Source of the DNA: Parietaria judaica
Lineage: Eukaryota > Streptophyta > Magnoliopsida > Rosales > Urticaceae
Length of the DNA stretch: 64,000 nt
Direction of reading: 5' to 3'
Assembly: GCA_954871525.1 (NCBI GenBank)
Contig: OX940861.1
Location: 8,664,842-8,728,841, forward strand
This document shows positions 46,358-58,230 of this stretch, piece after piece. The position numbers and the translations under genes are program-made. The notes under the pieces are model-generated. The model made no database searches, was not told the DNA's origin, and saw nothing but the letters and a program-made list of their open reading frames with translations. The first letter of the stretch is position 1. Every line of letters begins with the position of its first letter.

Positions 46358-49215
46358 CTAGTGGACGGCACCGCGCTTCGCGCGGTGACGATAAAATATA
46401 ATAGTAAATTTGGATGAAAATAATACTAATTTATTATTTATAAGGTATATTTTTTTAAGGTATGTGTTAAAAGACAGATGCAACTATTTACTATTTTATT
46501 ATTTATATTTGCAACTATTTACTACTTTATTATTTATATTTTATATTTTAACCGAAACGTTCGCATCGAATTTAGCAAATTTTGAAAAAGTTATCATCGA
46601 TTCATGTTATCTTCGAGTCATGTCGTCGATTTTAGTATCAAATATATATTTCAAAAAATAATTAAAATCGTAACTGTAGTCTGTAACAATAGAAGAGAAT
46701 AAAGTAAAAAGTGATTATAACTCTTGATAATTAATTCTATTGTAAAGAAAATAAAACTCTTAATAATTAATTTTAATAAGCAATACATTGATTAATGATC
46801 ACCATAAACTAAAATAAAAAAAATAAAAAAATCTTCTTAATGAAAGACTTCTTGTTTCTATATAAATAGTTTACTTCAGGTTGGGGCTAATATTGTTATG
46901 TTTGCTAGATTTCATTCTAATACATCTGTTTACTCGTATGATATATTTTTCGTTAAATCTTCAATTAAAACTCTCAAATATTAGAAGGAACAAACCGTAC
47001 AGACCAAATATCATAAATTAAGCAGAAGGAAACCTAAAAAATAGGAATCTTTCCCGATCAATTGTAGCGCCGAAAACGTGTAATTTGGTGAGCAAAGAGA
47101 TATACCACTGTCGGACAACTCAGCAACTCACCGGGGAATCGGTGAAATTACTATTTATTGAAGAACTTCTTGGAGATAGATACTTTACATTGTTTTACCC
47201 TAAAATCAAACCAAATAAAAATTTACAATAATTATATAACCTTCTCAAATCGTTTAACAAATTGCAAAGAACCCAAATTCAACTGTAATGCCGAAAACGT
47301 GTAATTCCGTGAGCTGAGAGATACCACTGAAGGGGAATGTCAACAGCTTAAAATGCTTCCTCCGAGCCTTTTCCCATCGCGTATGAGTCTCGATTGCATG
47401 CAAGTGGAAGAGCCATCGTAGCCACTGGAGAGAGGAAAAAACGGGTGAGAACAAAAGGTTAACGGGAGAGTTAAGAGACCAACAGATTGAATAAATCCAT
47501 GAAAATAGAATCTAACAACCAAAAAAAGGAAATAAGGAACTCACCGAGTAAGAGACAAACATTAGTGCTAGTAATCAACATATAGGTACACATAATTTTT
47601 TTTGTCACGTCAAATGCACACATAGTCCGTAAAATTAAACTATACAATGCTTCCGTTAAACCCGTAATGATTTGTAAAGGTTCGACCCGTTTTATCTTAC
47701 TTCCCGTAAATAAAAAAAAGTTAAGATAAAACTTTGAAATAGAAAAAAAAAACAATACAAAAAGCAGGATAAAACAATAAGCTTTTCAAAGAATGATCAG
47801 GAAGTGCTTCCTATTATCAAACAATCATATCACGAAGATGGGTTAATTAGTTACTTGGACTCTAGCAGACATACATGCATTCTCAGAAGTGTGCTCCGAA
47901 ACCTGGATTACATTTGCTATTCCGGATATTCCTGAATTATATATAAATAAAACAATGATAAACATGACATGCATTAGATTGGATGTGAAAGGAAGTCACC
48001 TAAGCTATGTTGCCGTTCCAAGTCTTCCCGGATTATTCTCCTCCAACTCCACTCTCTGTTGGATTCGTTTTTAACAAATTTCACCACAAAATCGAGGAAG
48101 TCAACACAGATCTAAAAATCCACATTTTATACCGGCGGAGCGTTTATGAATAGAAAAGAGAGTTGACATTCACTTTTTGTTCTTACAATGATGGATAATA
48201 GTTGTAATGTATAACTATCGATAGTAAATTAAGTGTACGTGCAAAATCATCTTAACAACAAAATGAGCAGAACTCATCCAAAATCTAAATAAAAATGAGA
48301 AAATAAACAATGACCTGCAATTGCCAGTCGTTCCCAGGAAATCTGATGTTAGGACTTGAACAGCCTACATAAGATTCGTTCACATGATAGCGAAAGCGAA
48401 GAACCGTTATTCTGTTAAGCGAGATCGTTAAAAACTTGATAAGAATGCATTGTGAAAAATTAAACGAAATGTACGGTAAGACGAAACACACCGGAAAATC
48501 GACGAATTGACTATTGATTAAGAAAGCCTCCTGATAAATCAACAAAAGGGAATCAATGAAGAAAAATTTGCGCTGAAAGAATAAAGAAAGGACACAATTG
48601 AATCAGAACAATGGCAATAAGCAAAGCATAATCACTGGGGAAGATTGAAGGAAAATTCACGCTTGGGAATCGACAAAACTACTCTTTATTGAAGAACTGC
48701 TCCGGATATATCGACAAAAAGAAAATGAATAACCATAAATAAAACAAAACACACTGGAAAAAGAAAAAAAGGAACTTACCGGGGAATCGAGGGGCACAAT
48801 GATCAGTTTTCGGATTGTAAGGATGCTCGTCGTCACATCGCTAGAGAGGTGTCTCTGTTGACGTTCGCGTGGATGGATTTCAGCTTGCTCGGTTGATCAC
48901 ATCGACGAAACCATAGCATTTTTGGAGATAGGGAGGTGTGAAGAGGAAGGTTTCGCTGGAGAAAGAGTCGAAGGGACACGCTAGCCAGCCAGACTTGTGT
49001 GAAGGAGAAAGAGAGAGGATAGAGAAGCTAAAATGGTGTTGTTTAACTAAATTAAATTAAATAGGATTAATGATGAGAATTAATGATGAGATTTAAGAGC
49101 AAAAACGTGTATAAAATATACTGAGATTCTCCGCAAGAAGAGTTGATGATTTAGAATTGGAGGATTGTCAAAATCTAGTGTTTATGTAATGCCACTTCAC
49201 ATTTCAAAAACTGTG

Positions 49216-49246
<31 letters not shown>
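46358..49246 (-). mobile_element. Non-autonomous Helitron, about 2.9 kb
   Basis: Read on the minus strand, the 3' end is at 46358: a perfect hairpin CACCGCGC-GAA-GCGCGGTG followed by CCGTCCACTAG and then T, the Helitron CTAG/T signature. The 5' end is near 49246: an (AT)n tract leads into ATAAAAGCACAGTTTTTG and GAAGTGGCATTAC, like the 5' ends of the other Helitrons here (ATAAAAGGAG...GGCAC). The expected TC start is not preserved. There is no Rep/helicase ORF, so it is non-autonomous. The interior has short possible exons (for example around 48750-48870) that I cannot assign. Confidence 0.8.
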
Positions 49247-49284
49247 TCTTGGATTCATTTTACAATCACTCATTTAATTCCCAA

Positions 49285-49435
49285 TTTTTATGTATTACAT
49301 GTTTACTGTTTACTCTCTTTGTAAATGCAATAGTTTTAATTTCAATTCTTGATTTATTACATGTTTACTGTTAATTCTCTCTGTAAATGCAATAGTTTTA
49401 ATTTCAATTCTTGATTTATTACATGTTTACTTTTT
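49285..49435. repeat. 62-bp tandem repeat, about 2.3 copies
   Basis: ATTACATGTTTACT recurs at 49294, 49356 and 49418, with CTGTAAATGCAATAG and TTTAATTTCAATTCTTGATTT in each unit, giving a period of 62 bp. Confidence 0.8.
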
Positions 49436-49925
49436 TTCGTGGCACATCAAGACACAAAAAATTTTGGTGTTTTAAAAAACTAATGCAGAAGAAGAGCTGC
49501 AACTTGCGACGAGGGAGGGCGTCTCGCGACTCGTCGCGATGCAGGATGACATGTCGCGATTAATCGCGACCAGGAGGCGAGAATCGCGACGCGTCGCGAC
49601 ACAGGAGGGGAATCGCGACGTGGACTCCGCGATCCGCGCGAATTGCTCTCGTCCAATCACGGCTTGACACGTCATTGATCCGAGTGAGGGGGAAATTTTG
49701 TGTTTGTTTGTGGCGAAAATAACCCAATTTTTACCCGAAATTTATTTCTCAACCACAATTATTACCCACTTTACTCGAATTTCAACCCTAAAATTTCAAA
49801 TTTCAAAATTTTTTCACCCACTATCTCCTCACAATTATTCACCCACTTCACCCACCACAATAATTATTCACCCACCCCACTCTCTCCTCAAACCCTATAA
49901 ATACCACCTCTTCCTCCCTCATTTC

Positions 49926-50868
49926 TGTTGGGAATCACGTCTCGGATTCCTTTTAAATTATCACGAATTGTACCTCCGAACCGTCCGGGTAACATTTAAA
50001 AATTAATTTAAAGCGGAATAACTTGTTATCCGTCCAACGGTCCGGATATCGGATAATAACCATTTCACAAGATCTGATAAATATTATGTAATTTAATATT
50101 CATATATCATTATTAATAATCTAGTCACAATAGGAAATAAATAGAAAGCAGTAAATGGTTGCATTTATTAACCCAATGCATAAGGCCGTACCTCTATTGA
50201 CGACTTCCGGCTGCGCGTTCTGAATCGGGCAGGGCTCCGCCGGTGTTGAGGGAAACTCCCGTGATCTTCCGGGATATTCTCCTGGAATCCTCGTACCGAA
50301 GCGTGGGCTTCGCCGGCAGGACTCCGTCGCAAAATTTTAACTGATGGTTCTTTTTAAGCTTCCGGAGAAATAGTCTCCTAAGCTGAACCAGAAAAGAGAG
50401 ATCAGAGAGAAAATTCGCAGACCCTGAGGGAGAGGGAGAGTTCGAATTTTTCTCTGGGGAAAGGTGTGAAAAATGTGTAGAATGAGCCTCCTATTTATAG
50501 GCTCAAACCGTAACCGAATTGGAGAATTTCCCTCCCAAATTTTTGAATTCCATTAATTAAATATAATTAATTATCTTAATCCAATGGTCCAGATTTAATC
50601 TCATCTAAATCCAATGGATATAATTAATTAGGGATTTAATTAAATAAGAAAGATTTGGATAAATAAAAAATCCAATCTTATCTTCTTATCTTTATAAAAT
50701 TCGAATTATCCTATATATTTATAATAAAATTCGAATTATCATTATCTAGATCCAACGGTTGAAATAAATCTTTAAACCGATATAATGGATCAAATTAGTT
50801 TAGGATAAAATCAAATATAAAAAGATTTATTAAAAACAATTTCGAATTTATCCATAAACTATAATTCG

Positions 50869-50901
<33 letters not shown>

Positions 50902-52678
50902 TTAATTTTCAATCCGACGGTAAAGATTAAATCTTAGACCGATCCAACGGATATAATTAATTAACCAAATTCGAAAAAATGAAACTTGGTCACCAAGTTA
51001 TTAAATTCGAACTTATCAATATCCTAATCCAACGGTTGATATTAAATCATAACCGATCCAATGGATTAAATTGATTTTAGGGATTTGCCAAGATACCAAA
51101 ACATTTGGTACTTATGCCGCAAATATGGAAAGACCAAATCATGTTATTCGAATTGGCTAGGGTTTCATATTATGAAATCCTAATTCGAATTTACACATAT
51201 AAATATATATAAATATATATATTTTTATTTATTAATATAAATCTATTAATTATTAATTAATTGTTAATAAGATATTAATAATTAAATCCAAATAATTAAA
51301 TTATATTAATATTTCCTGATCTCAATATCACACATTAAAATTTCATGGTGCCACACCATAATTTAAATTCGTGACATCTGATTTAATTTCAAAGTTTATC
51401 GAACCGATCATAAACTTAGAAAATCCATAAATCACTAACCGTAAGTCGAAATGACTCGGTTCAAAAAGCAAAGTTGCTTAAAATTTAATTTCCAACAACA
51501 TGGTGTGGATAGAAAATCTAAATTCTAACTTTATTTTATCAGTTAATTTCGTGTACCAAAATATGGTACTTTTGCCACGCTAACGATAAAACTATCTGAC
51601 GTCTGCCACAGACCTTTCAGTTTTATAAGTCAAGCCAAATGATTAAACATTATCCAGAATGTATTTTAATCACGTACGTATCATCCGTTACGGAGCTATC
51701 CTGGGGACCATGGACCCGTATCACTTAAGCTCCAACGAACTACTAGTTGTTCGTCAAACCTCGAAGTGATTCCACTATAGACCCGAGGCTGCACTCTTTA
51801 GTGATACGATATATATTCTTCCCTTTATAACAGCAGGGTGTCCATTGATACAATCAAATTCGGGTTATTGATCTTTCACTTGATGATCCACACACGAGCA
51901 GGCGGTTTCTACCGTTATGCCCCTCATTGCATTTTCATCTTTGACTCAGTCAGTAATATTATGAGTAACCCACTTATGGTTTTGATTCATAAGTTGCGCA
52001 CGGGTACCTCTCACTTCTCACCACCGACAATCAAGGGAATCATCATCACTCTGAAGAGAGCTGTGTGATGCCCATGTCTATGACCAAGCTACCTTACTGC
52101 TGACTATCATGTTCCCAAAATAATAGTGTTGGGAACAGTGGTAATATTTCGTGTTCTTTAACGGTTAAATCAAAGAACAATCAAGCCAGCAGTTTGGACT
52201 CAAGATCACTCAGGACTTAGATCGAATATCCATTTGATCATCTACTAGTGACTCAACTCCAAGTTATCAGTGACGGTCTTATATGATAACTTCCGGAGTT
52301 TAAGTCAGGTCCAGTCCAGTATGAAGACACTTCATACTTAATGCACTTCTAGTGAGTGTGACACACACAAAATCCAGAATAGGATTGTCACTTAGTCACA
52401 TTAATGACCTTATACGATTAATGGGCTCCCACCCAGTTAATCAGGTCACGGACATTTTAAGTTCATTTATTATGATTATTAATTCTTCCTCACATTGACT
52501 CTGTTATGATAATAATTCATAATTGCATCCTTTATGAACTAAGGATCAAACATTCTATTTTACTCTACCAGAAACTATAATAAGATTATCATAATAAGTA
52601 TCATCTTTATTCAACGACTTATCATAATCTTTTACAAATGGATAAAATATCTTGTTTAAGGAAACATATGTCCAACAA
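49926..52678 (-). mobile_element. Solo LTR, 2.75 kb, minus orientation
   Basis: It begins TGTTGGGAATCACG and ends ATATGTCCAACA, so the termini are TG...CA with TGTTGG/CCAACA inverted ends. It is flanked by a perfect 5-bp duplication ATTTC (49921-49925 and 52679-52683). There is no gag-pol sequence and no second LTR, so it is a solo LTR left by recombination, and an unusually long one. A TATAAATAGG box on the minus strand (about 50489-50498) suggests transcription on that strand, giving a U3 of about 2.2 kb and an R-U5 of about 0.57 kb. An (AT)n run lies at 50873-50895. Confidence 0.92.
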
Positions 52679-52790
52679 TTTCTTCACCAACAATCTCTCA
52701 ACTCTCTCTCAAATTCTCTCAACTCTCTAAGTTTTTTCCACTCTCAAGCTCCAAAGTTCCAATTTTCTAAATTTCTAAAGTTCTATCATT

Positions 52791-55700
52791 ATGTCTCGAA
52801 GAAGCGGCGGTAGTTCCGGGGGTCGGAGGACGGCTAGGAATTTGCAACCCCAATTTCAACTCGGGGGAACATCGCAGCCTACGCCCGACGACTACATTCC
52901 CGTTATGCTACCCGAAGAAATATTTCCCTACCCTCCTAATCCAAATTATCCCGACGATACAGTACGGTCTCTAAGACCTAGTCTAGTCCGGGCGTTGGCC
53001 CACCACCACGCCAATCCCGAACGTGTGTCCCGAGAATTGGTCGACGCGGTGGCTCAATCTAGGGGGAAATAACGATCCTTTTTTCAATCTTATGTTTCAA
53101 CCACACGCCGATTACGAATCTCAACGTCCCGAAGGTCCCGATCCCGACGAAACTCAACGTCCCGACGATGCCGATCCTGACGACTTTGAAACGCCGCCCT
53201 CGGTCTATGGTTCAAATGTTGGGGTTTACAACCGCGGTTCTCCTCTACCTTCCAATCAAGATAGCGGTGAAGCCTCTGTTGCCCGTCCTCGACGTGCTCG
53301 ACGTCCTTCTACCGGGTAATAACCTTTAATCCTTTTTTTATTTCATTAATTATTAATTTTTATTAATTAATAAGTTAGTACTTAGTAATAAATAATAAAT
53401 AATAATTGATAATTAATAAATAATAAATAATAAATAATAATTTATTTTTAATAATTAATAATTATTAAATAATAATCACTTGAAAGTCTTAGTATGCTCT
53501 GTGGTTGCGGTTCCGACTGATCTTCCACATCAGAAACGATTTTCTTGAGATTTAATAATTATTTAATCATATTATCTTAATTAATTAATTTCGTTTAATT
53601 TTTTTACCTTAAATATTATAGTTTAATTATTTTAGTTTAATTAATTAATTTGTCACGTCTCTTGAAAGTCTTAGTATGCTCTGTGGTTGCAGTTTCGACT
53701 GATCTTCCACATCAGAAACGATTTTCTTGAGATTTTTTAAGTTAACGGGATTAAAAATGGTAATTTATATGTGTGGTGATTATTATAAAGTTCTTAATGG
53801 AATACAGTGTCTTAGAAAGATTGGTTTTTAAATAAGGTTTGCTTTGCAATCTCCTCCAAACTAGCCTGGGAACCTCGGGGAGTTCTGTCTAGAAAAGCTC
53901 GATCCTAAAGCGAGATCATAGCATCCTTTCCAGTCGATCTAGCCGTGGAACCTCGGGGAGTTCCGTCAAAAAGAGCTTGATAATGATTTCCACACATAGA
54001 AAATACCATTTTTAATTTCGTTAACTCTTTTAATTAACTATATGAAATTTGATTTAATTAATATGATTAATATTAAGATTTAATAAATGTAATATTTTTT
54101 GTAATATTTAATTTATTATTAATCCGATGTAATATTCCTTTGTTTTAACAGCGCAACTCCTTCGGCCTTGGCGTGGGGACGACCAAACACGGCCCCAGTG
54201 TGGCAATTTTTCCAAGAAGATCGAAGATCGGCGGTTAGAGAATGGCGAACGCATTAAACTTGCCACGTGCAAAAAATGCGGCAAAGTACTAGACGCGATG
54301 GGTGACCTCGGAACCGGCAACTTGAAAAGACACGCAAGAGCATGCTTCCCGACCGGGGAGCTTGAAGAGGTAAACACAGCACAGGTAAGTGCCCTTTCTG
54401 CAGTTAATTTACGCAAATGGACCCTCGAATGGATAATTTCTACGGGCGTGCCGCTGAGTTTTGTCGAAAATCCCAACCATACCCGATATATGCAAATGAT
54501 TAATCCGACGTACCAGCAGTTTTCCCGTACAACTTATACCCAAGACATGGAAACCGCGTATGCTATGCAAAAAAAACTTTTGGTCGATTTTTTTAAAATG
54601 TCTAGCATAAACGTCGCTTTTACCACCGACCTGTGGAGCGGTCCAAGTTTAAACGACTATTTGAGTCTGACCGCCCATTACGTAGACGACGAGTGGAATC
54701 CATGTCAAAGGCTTTTAAATCTATCGCCATTCGAGGGTCGTCATACCGGGCAAAACATTGCCGAAAAATTAATTGCATTATTTAATGATTGGGGTTTACA
54801 AAACCGGGTAATTTCCATTACCTTAGACAATGCCACAAACAACAACACCGCCATTTTAATCTTGGAATCTAGTTTGCCCGGTTCGCCGTTTAAAAATATT
54901 TTACATCAACGCTGTGCTTGTCACATTATAAATTTAATTGCACGAACCGGCGAACATCAAATTGCTAACCATCTTGATAAAATACGCGGCATTGTTGATT
55001 GGATCCGGCATCCTCAAACCACCGGTAGGTGGAGAAAGTTTTGTAAAGACCACAATCATCGAGCTAACAAGTTTGGTTTAGATAATAATACACGTTGGAA
55101 CTCTACATATCTAATGGTTTCAGTTGTTTGTAGACAGCGGCTGCCTTTAAACCACTTCCTCGGGATGGAACTCGAGTCACAGAACCAAATCACGGAGGCG
55201 GAATGGGAAACGGCCCAAAAATTTACCCAATTTCTTAAACCATTTTACGCTATTACGCTAAATTTTTCAAACCATAAAAGACATTCTTTAAACCACAGTC
55301 TTTCGGGTCTTTACCAAATTACGTGTGCTTTCAAAGAATTTGAAAATGACCCTATTATTTCTCCCATTATTCTGGGGATGATTACAAAATACCAAACTTA
55401 CTGGGATCTACCCCCGTTTTCGTTTTGCTTCGGTGCTATACTTGATCCTCGTTTTTCGTTTACTTGGGGGGCAATGATGTTAGCCTACGGGGAAAACCTC
55501 GGGGTGGATTACCAGAATTATATTAACGTTGTTAACGAAGCCTTTTTTGCATTGTACAGTGAATACGACGCCCGGTTCCCACAGTTCAACGCACAGGAAG
55601 AGCAAAGGACAGTGATGGAGAGCCCAACGAAGACGGGACTAGCGTTTAGCCGGAGACTCAGGCAACGGATAGATCGCGGGGAAGCAGGGGAATCCAGCAA

Positions 55701-56076
55701 GGGACCGGCACGGGCGGACATACCGGAGGGCGCACCGGAAGAAGTTAAGCGGTACTACGGCCTTCGGTTCGACGACGATTCAGCCGAGTTCGATGTCATA
55801 AAGTGGTGGAAGAATCAACGGGACAGATTCCCGATATTGGCGAGAATGGCGAGGGATATACTGCCCATCCCCATTTCAAGCGTTGCTTCGGAGAGCGCAT
55901 TCAGTACGGCTCAGTACGTCATAAACGACCGGAGGGCGTCAACCACCAACACACACGTCGAGCAAATAGTGGTGTTGAATGATTTGTTGTACCACAACCC
56001 CGTGATTGCCGAACGGTCCGACCAAACCGAACTGGAGCTAATGACTGAAAGGTTTAACGCCTTGTTCCCCGAGTGA
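52791..56076 (+). pseudogene. hAT transposase gene, nearly intact (two frame breaks)
   Basis: Exon 1 (52791 to about 53317) opens MSRRSGGSSGGRRT. Its frame breaks near 53063-53067 at GGGGG, after which the other frame continues GGNNDPFFNLMFQP to the donor ACCGG/GTAATA. An AT-rich intron runs to the acceptor TTTTAACAG near 54150. Exon 2 encodes GRPNTAPVWQFF, shifts frame near 54210 at TTTTTCC, and continues as the BED finger KLATCKKCGKVLD...LKRHARAC. From the in-frame ATG at 54298 there are 592 uninterrupted residues: FTTDLWSGPS, SITLDNATNNN, CACHIINLIARTG and the C-terminal dimerisation domain ILPIPISSVASESAFS and VINDRRAS. Such enzymes excise and reinsert hAT elements. Both breaks are in homopolymers, so one or both may be sequence errors. 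The catalytic exon looks recently constrained. Confidence 0.88.
53476..53990. repeat. Duplicated motifs inside the hAT transposase intron
   Basis: CTTGAAAGTCTTAGTATGCT through AACGATTTTCTTGAGATTT occurs twice (about 53480-53551 and 53661-53733). A shorter pair, TGGAACCTCGGGGAGTTC, occurs near 53870 and 53947. Both lie in the intron between the two transposase exons, surrounded by AATAAATAATAAATAATAA runs. They could be cis elements or fossil insertions. Confidence 0.75.
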
Positions 56077-58230
56077 CGCAATGTAACCGCCAATGATGTG
56101 CTCTTTCCTCTCTTGGTTTTATGTCCCTAAGGAGGGTTTTACAAGAGAGGTTTTAGTGAGGCATCTTGTAATATTTACACTGAATATTTACAGCTTTCTT
56201 CCTCCTTATTGTAATATTCACAATGAATAATACAACTTTTTTTTATATTTCTCGTCTTATCATATTTATTTATATGTTAAGTAAATTTGTTAAAGTTATT
56301 AATATTTTACAAACTAATATTTATTAATATATGTTACAGCTTTTAAAATTAACAATAAAAATCAAGATTATTTATATGTTACAAAATAATAAGTTATAAC
56401 ATACTTAAATATTACTTTTGAACAACATAAATTATAGATAATAAATTTAAATAATTAACTTACTTACATATAATTTTGAAATAATTAATAAAGTTTCATA
56501 ATTAAATTCGGGTAAAAAGTTTTAAAAAAAAAAATTCCAAGAAAACAGGTACTTATGCCGCAAAAATAGCCAAGAAAATCACGAGAAATCTCGAGTAACC
56601 ACGACTGCCGGCGTCGCGAGACCGGAACAGTCGCGATTTTTGGCGATTCCGTCGCGACGTCGCCAATCGCAGCTCTAGCAGAAGTGAAAGAAAAACCCGT
56701 TTAAAAATGAAAAGTCTAATTTGTTAATTACAATGTAGCATCATGTGATTGACTAATCATCTTATATTGGCAATGAAGGACTTTTTTTTTTTTTTGAGGG
56801 AGGCAATGAAGGACTTTATTACAATATGTAAGTAATGAAGTTAATTTTGGTTATTGAATTGCATAAAATTAATCTATATCTATATATATATAAAAGGAGA
56901 GTGTTTTCAACATGATTTGGCACCACCACAAGTAAGAAAAAGAGAATTTCAATTTTTCACACTTTTATATTTATTTAATCACAATATCATTCTTTTAATG
57001 TCTCATTCAATTGTGTATTTATTTTCACTTAAGTGCATGCAAATTAAATATATATATATATATATATTCTTTTATTAAATACTAAAATATATTTTGCTAT
57101 TCACTTGGTTGTTTAATAATAATTTACCGTTGCCTCATTTTTAGGTTGTTTAGTTTTTTTTTTTTTTTTTAGGTTTACTATTGTGTCTTATCAATATGTA
57201 GGTTGTTTCTTATTTTTATGTGATATATTATGTTTATAATTTGTGACATACTATTTTTTTAGTATTTCTTTTATATTAAAACTTTTATTTTTTGTATTTT
57301 TCATACTAAATATTATTTTTGATTAAAAACACGTTATTCTAACATATTCTTAATTGCAAGACCTTAAAATTGCAAGTCCTTTTTTTTCCATGCTAAATGC
57401 AACATTTTTTTCTTCTTCAATAATGCATATGTTTATTCTTCATTAATAGCACTTCAAGTCATATTATTTGTATCAAAAGTAACGATTGAGGAATTTTGTA
57501 ACCATCCACTTAACTTAATAAATTGAACTCTTGCTATCCCAATTGCTATTTTCATATTAAAATCAAATAATTGTTGTAACTCTTCATGTTCTTCCCCTGT
57601 CTTTATACACTACGTACTATTGTTCATCCTCAAGATAAGATTTGGGTCCTCTTTTGTTCTTTGTTTTTTTGGTATAAAGTTATTCTTTTTTTTTCTTTTT
57701 TTTTTAACTTCCTATGAAATTTACATTATTTTTATGTTCTGCAAATATTTCTTCTCTTCATCGAAGTCTCCACCTCTCGACACTTTCGGATTCGTCATAT
57801 AAAAACTTGGAGGTATTAGTTTTTTTTTTGCTCACACTGAATTGGTGCCATTTTTATAATAATTTTGAACATGTATTTTGTGTATATTATTTTATGCTTT
57901 TATATGAATAAGAATTAAGACTTGAGGACTTTTTATACTTAATTTTAGAAGTACTTTTTGTGTCTATGACTCTATTCATCCCTGAAGTGGAATACCTCAT
58001 TCAAGAATTATTTTTTTTTATCGAATCTGTAAGAATCAATCGAAATGGCATAAATAATTTTAATGTACAAATGTTTTGTGATTTTTGCGAAGAACGAAGC
58101 GTAGGGATTTATGTATCCACCTCCGATATCGTAAGCGATTTTCAGTTGTCATGCTTGCTTCTTTTTTAGTTTTTCACTTTTGCTTGGTTGAGGTTTTTTT
58201 GTTGTAGATTTTTCTTAATTTTCTGTTGAA

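Larger units (their letters stand above)
49493..56677 (+). mobile_element. hAT transposon, 7.2 kb, interrupted by a solo LTR
   Basis: The left end AGAGCTGCAACTTGCGACG and right end CGTCGCCAATCGCAGCTCTA are inverted relatives, flanked by GCAGAAGA (49485-49492) and GCAGAAGT (56678-56685), an 8-bp duplication with one change. Both ends carry many TCGCGAC motifs (49500-49650 and 56600-56665), a subterminal binding array. A TATA box (CTATAAATA, 49895-49903) and a CT-rich leader precede the transposase gene. A 2753-bp solo LTR splits the leader. Without it the element is about 4.4 kb, a normal autonomous hAT size. Confidence 0.9.

Noticed and set aside
48750..48900. RPA-like or other captured exon in the 46.4-49.2 kb Helitron
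   Set aside because: A short open minus-strand frame ends at a donor, but I could not match it to RPA or any family.
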